Shown here: positions 1 to 7,000 of the stretch, one piece after another | Position numbering within the stretch: position 1 is the first letter of the stretch | How the letters are laid out: the number at the start of each line of letters is the position of its first letter | NCBI GenBank assembly: GCA_023460155.1 | Contig: JAEWRF010000121.1 | Span: forward strand, 1-7,198 | Reading direction: 5' to 3' | Length of the DNA stretch: 7,198 bases | Source: Bacillota bacterium | GTDB lineage: Bacteria; Bacillota; Clostridia; Oscillospirales; Acutalibacteraceae | Notes under the pieces: generated by a model | What the model saw: the letters and a program-made list of their open reading frames with translations, nothing else | Databases searched by the model: none | Told to the model about the DNA's origin: nothing | Made by a program: the position numbers and the translations under genes

Positions 1-608
1 TTCCGGGAGCCCTTCGGGAGAAATTTCGCGTCGATGGACCAGTATTCCTCCGCCTTGAAATCTCGGATTTCCTGTTCCCGGTCGACGATGATGCGCACCG
101 CGACGGACTGCACGCGTCCGGCGGACAGGCCGCGGCGGATCTTCTGGGAAAGGAACGGGCTTAATTTATAGCCCACCAGACGGTCCAGAACACGCCGGGC
201 CTGCTGTGCGTTCACCAGGTCGATGTCGATAATGCGCGGGTTCTGCATTCCGGAGGTGACGCCGGTTTTTGTGATTTCGTTAAAAGTGATCCGGTTTTTA
301 TCTTCCAGATTGAGCCCCAGAATATAAGCAAGATGCCAGGAAATCGCTTCGCCTTCGCGATCCGGGTCCGTCGCGAGAAGGATGGAGTCACTTTTTTCCG
401 CCATATCCTTCAGTTCCTGGACCAGCTTTTCCTTGCCCTTGATGATTTCGTATTTCGGTTTGAATTTATTCTTAATATCCACGCTTAAACGGTTTTCCGG
501 CAGGTCACGGACATGCCCCATGGAAGCGATGACGTCAAACCCGGAACCGAGATATTTTTTAATTGTTTTAGCCTTTGCCGGCGATTCTACAATGACCAGC
601 TTGGACAT
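1..608 (-). CDS. topA: DNA topoisomerase I (type IA), N-terminal 202 residues, cut by the left window edge
   Basis: Relaxes negatively supercoiled DNA by cutting and passing one strand through a 5'-phosphotyrosine intermediate. The frame is open from ATG at 608 to the edge. The protein opens MSKLVIVESPAKAKTIKKYL, the Toprim start with catalytic Glu8 (equivalent to E. coli Glu9). The acidic metal-binding motif DPDREGEA lies at 81-88 and the type IA segment QQARRVLDRLVGYKLSP at 135-151, followed by LSAGRVQSVAVR (161-172). The active-site tyrosine and C-terminal zinc-binding domains lie outside the window; about 490 residues should be missing if it has the usual Bacillota length near 690. A Shine-Dalgarno GAGGTGG (613-619) sits 4 nt before the ATG. 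The 36-nt gap after dprA holds no recognisable promoter or terminator, so co-transcription with dprA is likely, as is common in Bacillota. The segment seen is intact. Confidence 0.97.
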   Translation of the reverse strand, partial: MSKLVIVESPAKAKTIKKYLGSGFDVIASMGHVRDLPENRLSVDIKNKFKPKYEIIKGKEKLVQELKDMAEKSDSILLATDPDREGEAISWHLAYILGLNLEDKNRITFNEITKTGVTSGMQNPRIIDIDLVNAQQARRVLDRLVGYKLSPFLSQKIRRGLSAGRVQSVAVRIIVDREQEIRDFKAEEYWSIDAKFLPKGSR

Positions 609-644
609 GAAACCACCTCGTGTTTTAACAAAATAATTGGCCTG

Positions 645-1817
645 TCAGCGAGGCAGGCTGAAACGGCGTCCGGAATGGGAGACGATTTTTTCTTCCAGTT
701 CCAGCTCCGTAACGGCGGAAAGCAGCCGTGCAGCCGGAATTCCGGTGAGAGTTTCCAATTCGCTGATGTGGCGCGGGACAGGGCCGAGACAGGAATAGAG
801 TTTTCTGGCGTCTTCCGAAAAAGTGCCCTCAAGGCCCTCTTTTTCACAGGCCTCGGAGTTGGCCGGCGGGGCCGGCAACTCATTATCTTCTATAATAACA
901 TCTGATTTTTCTACGTCAAGATGAATTTTTCCAGGGAAGCGGAAGAAATACTCTTCCAGAATGTCGTCGGCGCGGCTCACGGGCTTGGCGCCGCACTTGA
1001 TCAGATTGTTGACTCCCTCTGAAACCGGGCTGAAAATGCCGGCGGGAACAGCGAAAACGTCTCTGCCCTGCTCCAGCGCAAAATCGGCCGTAATGAGGGA
1101 TCCGCTTTTCGCCGCCGCCTCTACCACAAGCGTTCCCAACGAAAGGCCGGATATGATTCGGTTGCGGATCGGAAAATTGGAACCGGTGGGCTGCGTCTGC
1201 GGAGGATATTCCGAAATCAGCGCACCCTTTGCCGCGATTGCGTCCCGCATGGAGGCATTCACCATCAGATATTCCGTTTCAATTCCGCAGCCGAGCACGC
1301 AGACAGTCAAACCGCCGGCCTGCAAAGCGCCCTGGTGGGCTGCCGTATCGATTCCGAGGGCGCCGCCGCTCACAACGGCAAACCCTTTGCGGGCAAGTTC
1401 GAACGCAAAGCTGCGCGCGGCGGTTTTTCCCGTGGCCGTAGCCTTTCGGGTTCCAACAATGGAAACGGCGGGCACTTCTTCAAAATTCGGGAGTTTTCCC
1501 TTGCCGTAAAGCACGCAGGGCGGATTGTGGATTTGCCGGAGCGGCTCCGGATAATCCGGGCTGTCGGGTGTCAGAACCCACTGACCGATCTTTTTGCAGT
1601 AATCCAGAAGGGCCTGTGCTTCCTCAATCGTATAAGCGCCGAGAGCGCGGAGTTCTTTTGGGCTGAAATAGCCTTCCAGAAGCCAGGCTTCCCGTCCGGC
1701 ACGGTAAAAATCCGCAAGAGTGGCATAACCGGAAAGAACGCGGTTTTGTTTTGAGCTGCCCGCGCCAAGCGCGTGCTGCAGCCAGATCCAGTAGGCTTTC
1801 GGGTCGATTGCCGTCAT
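645..1817 (-). CDS. dprA: DNA-processing protein DprA (Smf), 390 aa
   Basis: Cytoplasmic single-strand DNA-binding protein that protects incoming DNA during natural transformation and loads RecA on it; it is also widespread in bacteria not known to be competent. The Rossmann-like DprA domain spans about residues 95-290, with SIVGTRKAT (119-127), GGALGIDTAAHQGAL (151-165), VLGCG (174-178), FPIRNRIISGLS (215-226), VVEAAAKSGSLITA (231-244) and ALEQGRDVFAVPAG (247-260). The last has VPAG where many homologues read VPGN. An N-terminal helical domain precedes it. An acidic linker (about 300-330) leads to a C-terminal winged-helix domain (about 335-390). The start was placed at ATG 1817 because GGAGG (1827-1831) lies 9 nt upstream and the ATG overlaps the upstream stop as ATGA. 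A longer in-frame start at 1934 would overlap the methyltransferase gene by about 120 nt and adds no family sequence. Confidence 0.96.
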   Translation of the reverse strand: MTAIDPKAYWIWLQHALGAGSSKQNRVLSGYATLADFYRAGREAWLLEGYFSPKELRALGAYTIEEAQALLDYCKKIGQWVLTPDSPDYPEPLRQIHNPPCVLYGKGKLPNFEEVPAVSIVGTRKATATGKTAARSFAFELARKGFAVVSGGALGIDTAAHQGALQAGGLTVCVLGCGIETEYLMVNASMRDAIAAKGALISEYPPQTQPTGSNFPIRNRIISGLSLGTLVVEAAAKSGSLITADFALEQGRDVFAVPAGIFSPVSEGVNNLIKCGAKPVSRADDILEEYFFRFPGKIHLDVEKSDVIIEDNELPAPPANSEACEKEGLEGTFSEDARKLYSCLGPVPRHISELETLTGIPAARLLSAVTELELEEKIVSHSGRRFSLPR

Positions 1818-2629
1818 GACAGTTTTCCTCCGCTCACAGCGCGCATCATTTCCCAGGCAAGAATAGCCGCCGAAACCGATGCGTTCAGGGATTCCGCCCT
1901 TCCTGCCATTGGCACGGTGACGCGCAGGGAACATGCTTCCTGTGTTTCAGGAGTCAAACCGTTTCCCTCGTTCCCGATTACCATGACGGAAGGCTGGTCA
2001 AAGCAAAGCTCCGTGACGGGACGTGCGGTCCGGTCCGGCACGGCGGCCAGAGTCAGAAATCCCGCTTTCCCAAGGTCGGCGACGGTTTTGGACATTTCGA
2101 GGGCGGAGTACAGGGAAATTCGGAAAACAGCCCCCATGGAGGCGCGCAGAACCTTAGGAGAATAGACGTCGCAGCAGCCGCTGCTGAGCAGGACCCCTCC
2201 GATTCCAAGCGCTTCCGCCGTGCGGAGCACGGAACCGAGATTGGCCGGGTCCTGCAGATTTTCGAACGCGAGATAATGCCGGTCCTTCGCAAGCGAAAAC
2301 GGGTCTTCTCCCTTTTCCGGCAGGCGGCAGAGACAGAAAACGCCCTGAGGTGTTTTTGTGTCGGAAAGGGCGGAGGCTACCTCCGGACTGACCGTAAAGG
2401 CTTTTTCCGCCGCGGAGAGAACCGAGCCGAGATAGGACGCATATTTTTCACCGGCCTGCGGCGTATACAGCGCGGCCGCCACGGGAACTCCGCTTCGGAC
2501 GGCGTCCGAACAGAGGCGCGCGCCCTCCAGAAAAAACAGACGCTGTTCCCGCCGGAATGCGGCGGATTCGGCGAGGCGGACCGACTGACGGATTAATTCG
2601 TTTTTTTTACTGGTAATCATTACCGACAT
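1814..2629 (-). CDS. SpoU/TrmH-family RNA 2'-O-methyltransferase, 271 aa
   Basis: SPOUT-fold enzyme predicted to transfer a methyl group from S-adenosylmethionine to a ribose 2'-OH in rRNA or tRNA; the target nucleotide cannot be read from sequence. An N-terminal substrate-binding domain (about 1-105, with LIRQSVRLAESAAFRREQRL and FFLEGARL) precedes the catalytic domain. Motif 1 is ENLQDPANLGSVLRTAEA (123-140), with the conserved Asn130 and Arg136; motif 2 is VIGNEGNGL (217-225); motif 3 is VPMAGRAESLNASVSAAI (239-256), which forms the trefoil knot and cofactor site. ATG 2629 was chosen because GGAG (2636-2639) lies 6 nt upstream. A TTG at 2641 overlaps that Shine-Dalgarno, and ATG 2620 is too far from it. 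It follows rplT across a terminator and overlaps dprA by 4 nt. Its position next to ribosomal genes fits an rRNA target, which is inference. The general type resembles RlmB/YsgA; no specific symbol is justified. Confidence 0.93.
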   Translation of the reverse strand: MSVMITSKKNELIRQSVRLAESAAFRREQRLFFLEGARLCSDAVRSGVPVAAALYTPQAGEKYASYLGSVLSAAEKAFTVSPEVASALSDTKTPQGVFCLCRLPEKGEDPFSLAKDRHYLAFENLQDPANLGSVLRTAEALGIGGVLLSSGCCDVYSPKVLRASMGAVFRISLYSALEMSKTVADLGKAGFLTLAAVPDRTARPVTELCFDQPSVMVIGNEGNGLTPETQEACSLRVTVPMAGRAESLNASVSAAILAWEMMRAVSGGKLS

Positions 2630-2635
2630 GGCGAA

Positions 2636-2639
2636 CTCC
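2636..2639 (-). promoter_or_regulatory. Shine-Dalgarno GGAG that sets the methyltransferase start
   Basis: GGAG on the minus strand, 6 nt before ATG 2629. It directly follows the T-tract of the upstream terminator, so the transcript would reach this ribosome site only after passing the terminator. It excludes the TTG start at 2641 and disfavours ATG 2620 (15 nt away). Confidence 0.8.
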
Positions 2640-2671
2640 AAAAAACAAGCGCCCGGTTTTATGCCGGGCGC
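2640..2671 (-). terminator. Intrinsic terminator after rplT
   Basis: On the minus strand GCGCCCGG (2664-2671) pairs perfectly with CCGGGCGC (2649-2656) across a 7-nt loop. The 8-bp GC-rich stem is followed by TTGTTTTTT (2648-2640). It starts 12 nt after the rplT stop. The T-tract touches the Shine-Dalgarno of the next gene, leaving no space for a promoter between them. Genes downstream must therefore depend on read-through or on a promoter inside rplT or further upstream. The hairpin is read directly; its strength in the cell is not known. Confidence 0.88.
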
Positions 2672-2683
2672 AACTGCAGCTTT

Positions 2684-3034
2684 TTAATGCACTTTCACCT
2701 GTTCTACAAGGCCCTTGAAAGCGGCTTCGTCGGAAACAGCGATTTCGGCAAGCATTTTGCGGTTCAGTGTGATCCCCGCTTTTTTCAGCCCGTTCATAAA
2801 CGCCGAATAGCTGACGCCGTTCATGCGGCATGCGGCGGAAATACGTGTGATCCACAGGCGGCGGAAATCCCTCTTCTTTGCTCTGCGTCCTGCAAAGGCA
2901 TAGTTCCCGGATTTCATCACGGCCTGTTTGGCCATTTTAAAATGCCTGCTCTTGGAACCAAAATAGCCCTTCGCAAGCTTTAAAGTCTTTTTCCTTCTTT
3001 TCCGCGTCATCAACGCGCCTTTAACACGTGCCAT
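2684..3034 (-). CDS. rplT: 50S ribosomal protein bL20, 116 aa
   Basis: Early-assembly large-subunit protein that binds 23S rRNA and, in Bacillota, also represses its own operon by binding the infC leader. The full-length sequence starts MARVKGALMTRKRRKKTLKL with the strongly basic N-terminal extension, continues through the conserved LKLAKGYFGSKSRHF (17-31) and FAGRRAKKRDFRRLWITRI (47-65), and ends with the globular RNA-binding domain. The length matches the family (about 116-119). GGAGG lies upstream of the ATG, and a 61-nt gap separates it from rpmI; no convincing hairpin was seen in that gap. It is the last gene before the terminator at 2640-2671. Confidence 0.98.
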   Translation of the reverse strand: MARVKGALMTRKRRKKTLKLAKGYFGSKSRHFKMAKQAVMKSGNYAFAGRRAKKRDFRRLWITRISAACRMNGVSYSAFMNGLKKAGITLNRKMLAEIAVSDEAAFKGLVEQVKVH

Positions 3035-3095
3035 TTTATCATTACCTCCAATAAACGGTTGAGTTCAGTTTTCAGGAAAGGACGGCTCGGTTCCC

Positions 3096-3293
3096 TTACT
3101 TGTAAGGAATCAGCTTTTTGATCTTTGCGGCGTTGGTCTTGTCCACTACTGTGTTTTTGCGAAGGCCGCGGGTCCTCTTTGTGGTCTTTTTATTCAAAAT
3201 ATGTGTCTTGTTGGCATGTGCGCGGATGATTTTTCCGTTTTTTGACACTTTAAAACGTTTTTTCGCGCCGGTATGTGTTTTAATTTTAGGCAT
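3096..3293 (-). CDS. rpmI: 50S ribosomal protein bL35, 65 aa
   Basis: Small basic large-subunit protein. The sequence MPKIKTHTGAKKRFKVSKNG is the family signature, and the length (65) is typical. AAGGAGG sits about 7 nt before the ATG, an almost ideal Shine-Dalgarno. Only 22 nt separate it from the infC stop, so it belongs to the infC-rpmI-rplT operon and shares its leader control. Confidence 0.98.
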   Translation of the reverse strand: MPKIKTHTGAKKRFKVSKNGKIIRAHANKTHILNKKTTKRTRGLRKNTVVDKTNAAKIKKLIPYK

Positions 3294-3315
3294 AAATGCC
3301 CCTCCTTATAAAAAC

Positions 3316-3834
3316 TTACTTTGCGGGTTTGCATGCAAGGAACATCTGCATATTGCGCCCTTCCAGTTTGGCAGGCTTCTCAACATTGGCAAGTTCGCTC
3401 AGCGCTTCTGCAAAGCGCTTCATCGCGTCGTAGCCCTGCTCCGGGTGTCCCATTTCGCGGCCGCGGAACCGAATGGAAACCTTAACTTTGTCTCCGTCTT
3501 TCAAAAAGCGAGTCGCATGCCCGACTTTGGTATTGAAGTCGTGGACATCAATATTAAGGGAAAGGCGAATCTCTTTCACATCGACAATGTGCTGGTTCTT
3601 TTTTGCTTCCTTATCGCGTTTTGCCTGCTCAAACCGGTATTTGCCGTAATCGATGATCTTGCAGACCGGCGGAGTAGCCTGCGGAGCAATTTTCACCAGG
3701 TCAAGATTCAATTCCGACGCTTTCTGCAAAGCCTGCGCAGCAGACATAAGCCCCAGTTGGGCACCATCCGGACCGATAACGCGGATCTGCCTGTCTCGAA
3801 TTTCGTCGTTGATCTGTAGTTCCTTGCTGCTAAT
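3316..3834 (-). CDS. infC: Translation initiation factor IF-3, 172 aa, ATT start codon
   Basis: Binds the 30S subunit, keeps it apart from 50S and rejects wrong initiator tRNAs and non-standard start codons. The first ATG in frame (3747) would give only 143 aa and remove the start of the N-domain. Reading back from it the frame continues to ATT 3834 and encodes (M)SSKELQINDEIRDRQIRVIG, which is the normal IF-3 N-terminus. GGAGG (3844-3848) lies 9 nt before the ATT and no ATG, GTG or TTG is in frame near it. The N-domain covers about 1-75, with the signature KIIDYGKYRFEQ (about 59-70); a basic linker (KRDKEAKKNQ) and the C-domain with VKEIRLS and RFRGREM follow. The full length of 172 matches the family. 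A rare start allows IF-3 to repress its own synthesis, as shown for E. coli infC; that this happens here is inference. Confidence 0.97.
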   Translation of the reverse strand: MSSKELQINDEIRDRQIRVIGPDGAQLGLMSAAQALQKASELNLDLVKIAPQATPPVCKIIDYGKYRFEQAKRDKEAKKNQHIVDVKEIRLSLNIDVHDFNTKVGHATRFLKDGDKVKVSIRFRGREMGHPEQGYDAMKRFAEALSELANVEKPAKLEGRNMQMFLACKPAK

Positions 3835-3843
3835 AGTGAAGCA

Positions 3844-3848
3844 CCTCC
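3844..3848 (-). promoter_or_regulatory. Shine-Dalgarno GGAGG that sets the infC ATT start
   Basis: GGAGG on the minus strand within TTGGAGGTGC, 9 nt before ATT 3834. It is 96 nt from the first in-frame ATG, so it can only serve the ATT. It lies about 15 nt after the end of the attenuator T-rich tract and is present only in transcripts that pass the attenuator. Confidence 0.88.
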
Positions 3849-3862
3849 AAAAACACGTTGAG

Positions 3863-3896
3863 AAAATAATAAAGCGCGGGCTGCATTCGCCCGCGC
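3863..3896 (-). terminator. Intrinsic terminator (attenuator) at the end of the infC leader
   Basis: GCGCGGGC (3896-3889) pairs perfectly with GCCCGCGC (3881-3874) over the 7-nt loop GAATGCA. The stem is followed by the T-rich tract TTTATTATTTT (3873-3863). It stands between the promoter and infC, so it must be conditional. It is also the first terminator that transcripts from addA would meet, since none is visible between the addA stop and the infC promoter. The hairpin is seen directly; the attenuation role follows from the known infC leader of Bacillus subtilis. Confidence 0.9.
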
Positions 3897-4011
3897 ATCA
3901 ATAGCAAACAGCATAAATCCCCACTTTGGGGGAACTGCCGAACGTATTGACCCGTGACGGACGGAACCCCACAGGTGTGAATGCAGTACTCTGCACTCCG
4001 CTTTCCTTTAC
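3863..4011 (-). promoter_or_regulatory. infC operon leader, L20-leader-type attenuation element
   Basis: Transcribed, non-coding leader between the promoter and infC. Elements in order: a hairpin GAGTGCAG (3998-3991) with CTGCATTC (3986-3979), loop AGTA, 8 bp including one G-U; a stem ACCTGTG (3976-3970) with CACGGGT (3956-3950), 7 bp with one G-U, closing a 13-nt loop; a short stem TCCCC (3933-3929) with GGGGA (3922-3918); then the terminator at 3896-3863. In B. subtilis, excess bL20 binds the infC leader and causes early termination, and this class of leader is widespread in Bacillota (Rfam L20_leader). Position, attenuator and operon content all match; the family assignment was not tested with a covariance model. 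CTGCATTC can also pair perfectly with GAATGCAG (3888-3881) in the terminator. Confidence 0.82.
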
Positions 4012-4017
4012 TGGTTT

Positions 4018-4046
4018 ATTATAGAAGCCGAAAGCCTTTTTGTCAA
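4018..4046 (-). promoter_or_regulatory. Vegetative (sigma-A/sigma-70) promoter of infC-rpmI-rplT
   Basis: TTGACA at 4046-4041 and TATAAT at 4023-4018, both exact consensus, with the optimal 17-nt spacer. The transcript should start near 4011, giving a leader of about 175 nt. The -35 box begins 11 nt after the addA stop codon. Such a strong core promoter suits a ribosomal protein operon that is tuned downstream by attenuation. Confidence 0.93.
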
Positions 4047-4058
4047 GAAAATATTTTC
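4047..4058 (-). promoter_or_regulatory. AT-rich palindrome upstream of the -35 box, possible UP element
   Basis: GAAAATATTTTC is a perfect 12-bp palindrome directly abutting TTGACA; its first two bases are part of the addA stop codon. Its position and A/T pattern resemble an UP element, the sequence contacted by the RNA polymerase alpha subunit at strong rRNA and ribosomal promoters. An operator or chance are alternatives. Confidence 0.45.
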
Positions 4059-7000
4059 AATCTCCGGAAATTTCGCGGTTCAGATGGAACGAATACAGCA
4101 GGCACTGACTCACCTCTTTACCGGTGCAGCGCTCCAGCGCGTACCGGTAAAGGGCGAGCTGTTCGCGATAGCGTTCCCAGAGCGCCCCCGGGTCGTTTTC
4201 CCGGTCCGTTTTATAATCTACGATCACCAGACAGCCGTGTTCCTCAAAGACGCAGTCGACAGCGCCCTGAAGGACGGCCGGCTCTTTCCGAACGGAGTCG
4301 GGCAGGTCCGGACTGATCCTTCCCGCCGGAAGATTCACGGTGAACCGGAATTCCCGCTCCTTATGCGGGGAGGCAAGAATCCGGCGGAAAATCGGGCTGC
4401 GGAAAAATGCCCGCACACGCTCCAGCTCAACGGCATTCGCCTCGGCGGAGGTGAGAAAGCCCTTTTTCACAAGGCGTTCCAATTCTCCGTCCGGGTCATC
4501 GGCAGCTTTCGCGTAGTCGGCGTACTGCAGGTAAGCGTGCAGGGCAGTTCCGCGTTCGGCGGGGGTCAGGCCAGTATCACTCAGAAAGGCCGGGCGCGAC
4601 GAAGCTTCATAGCGGGCGGAGAATTTTTCCGCCGCGAGCTCCGAAGCGGCAACCTTGGCGCAGATCCCGTTAAGCTCCGTGTATGGGTAACGAAAATCGA
4701 GCTTTTCCCGTATTTTTGCCATCAGCTTCGGGTCGGGTCCGCAGATTTGTTGGGTTATGGCAGCGGCTTCCTCCCGCTCCGGCGGACGGACGATCCTGAT
4801 TTCCCATTTTTCTTCGGCGGGTACGGCGATGTCATCCTCTGCTCTGGCAAGTGCGCGCAGGGCTTTTCCCTCCGGATGACGGAGGGCGCAGAGCAGAAGC
4901 CAATCGGAAATGCTGGAAGCGCCGCGCACCACGTAGGGCGGAATTCGGGTTTCCTCCGTAATGCGGTTGGCAAGGGCTCCGGCCGTCTTTGCCGGATCCT
5001 TCAGGGAAGTGACCAGAATGAGACGCTCCCGCGCGCGCGTCATGGCCACGTAAAGCACGCGGAGCTCCTCACTCATTCCGTCGCGCTCCAGTTCCAGAGC
5101 CACGGCGTCCCGCGGGAGCGTGGAAAACCGTACGCCTGTTTCCGGGTCTCTGCGCTTCATGCCCGGGCCGAGCTCCGGATGCAGCAGCACCTCGGAAATT
5201 TCCCGGTGAAACGCCCGCGAGCAGCCGGCCACAAAGCAAACGGGGAACTCCAGCCCTTTGGAATGGTGAATGCTCATGATGCGCACGACGTTCGCGGATT
5301 CGCTCAGCGCGGAGGCGGCGGAAAGGTCGGCCCCGCTCCGCTGCATCCGCTCGATGAAGCGGAGAAACCCGGAAAGCCCGGAGTAGCCGGAAGCCTGATA
5401 TTTTCCCGCGTAGGAAAGCAGCAGACGCAGGTTTGCGAGGCGCAGTTCCCCATTTGGCATGGCCTGTACCAGTTCCGGAAAACCGGTTTTCCGGAAGACC
5501 GCGCGGATCAGCCGGTCAGCGGTCATGGTTGCCGCGAGGGTGCGGAATTCCTCCAGTTCCCGCAGGAACCCGGAGGCTTTTGTGTCCCCTTCCCGCGCCG
5601 CCGAGGTGACCGCAGGGTAAAGCCTGCCTGTACGGGAAGCCGTGCGGATCTGGGAGATTTCGTCGGGAGTGAATCCGTAGATCGGGCTCATCATCGCGGA
5701 AAGGAGCGGAATATCCTGCATCGGATTGTCGATCACACGAAGGAGCGAAACCGCGGCCCCGATTTCGTAGGCGGAAAAGAAGCCGCCGACCGTATCCGCC
5801 CAGGCGGGAATTCCGAGGGCGGTCAGCTCCCGGGCGTATTCGTGAGCAAACCGGTTCGCGCTGCGCAGTAAGACGCAGAAGTCACGGTACACGGCGGGTC
5901 GCTGATGATCGTGATCCGTGACGGAAAAAGAACCGTCCGTCATGGAATAGATGCGTTCGGCGATCTGACGGCTTTCCGCGCGGATGAGGTCGGACTCCCC
6001 TTCACCGCCGGAAAGATCAATGATATCGAGTGCCGCCTCCGGATCGTCCGAGGGCGGATAGACAGCGGCGGGAACAAGCTCCTCCCGCCCGGTATAGTCC
6101 AACTCGCCTGTCTGCCGGCTCATCAGCTGGCGGAACACAAAATTGACCGTGCCGGTCACGCCTGCCCGGCTGCGGAAATTCCGATCCAGCACCACGCACG
6201 CGGGAAAAATTTCTGCTTCCCGGTTGTAGAGCGGATAGCTTTCACGCAGATTTAAAAACAGCTTCGGCATGGCCTGCCGGAACCGGTAGATGCTCTGCTT
6301 GACGTCGCCGACAAAAAACAGGTTTTTCTCGTTCCGGGAAATGGAGCGAAAAATTAAATCCTGCGCCTCGTTGGTATCCTGATATTCGTCCACCATAATT
6401 TCTTCGAAGCGGCCGGAAAGCTCCTCAGCCGCGCGGGTGCGGGCAGCCCCGTTTCCGGTATCCTCCACCAGAAGCTGCAGTGCCTTATGCTCCAGATCAC
6501 TGAAATCCACAGCACGGCGCGCTTCCTTCTTCTCGTCGAGCAGCTCCGAAAAACGGACGGTGACCCGAAACAGCATATCGACAAGCGGTGCGGTCCGGCG
6601 GATATCTTCGCCGCATTCGGCTTCCGAGCCGGAAAACAGAACGGAAAGTTCCTTTACCGCGTCCTTTGCCCCGTCGCGCAAAGCTGTAACCCGAGCTTTT
6701 AGGGGACTGTCCCCATAGCCGCGGAGGGCCTTGAATTTTGGAAACGCAAAGCCGGCAGCAAGCACCGCAGTCCGGTCCCAATTCTTTTGCCCCACGGACG
6801 ATTTCAGTTCCAGCAATCCTTCCAGACCGGCTCGAAGCGCCTCCGAATAGGCCGCTTCCATCGTTTCGTCAGAACGGACCTCCTCAAGGGAAGACTGCAC
6901 CGTAGAAACGGCAAAATCGAGTGCATCTTCGGCGTATTCCCAAACGGCCAGGCCCCAGGCGGTTTCTCCGGCAGGGACGGCGGAACGGTAGAGGGCGGCT

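Noticed and set aside
609..644. A separate topA promoter in the dprA-topA gap
   Set aside because: Only 36 nt are available, with a Shine-Dalgarno but no credible -35 and -10 pair and no terminator hairpin.
961..1509. A 182-aa open frame on the plus strand
   Set aside because: Antisense to the conserved core of dprA, with no Shine-Dalgarno or recognisable domain.
1815..1934. Longer dprA reading from 1934
   Set aside because: It would overlap the methyltransferase gene through its conserved motif 3, adds 39 residues unlike DprA, and lacks the GGAGG that precedes ATG 1817.
2639..2641. TTG start for the methyltransferase
   Set aside because: The TTG overlaps the GGAG that serves ATG 2629, and only the T-tract of the terminator lies upstream of it.
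2684..2780. A promoter inside the end of rplT for the downstream genes
   Set aside because: I searched the minus strand here for a -35 and -10 pair and found only weak matches (such as TTGTAG with ATTAAA at 15-nt spacing), not enough to call.
3118..3819. A 233-aa open frame on the plus strand, with hydrophobic stretches
   Set aside because: Antisense to infC and rpmI, which are certain. The hydrophobic runs come from reading lysine-rich codons in reverse (AAA/AAG becoming TTT/CTT).
4084..5871. A 595-aa open frame on the plus strand
   Set aside because: It lies wholly antisense to addA, whose helicase and nuclease motifs are clear in the minus frame. The translation shows no family motif and is of the Arg/Gly-rich kind that GC-rich antisense frames give.
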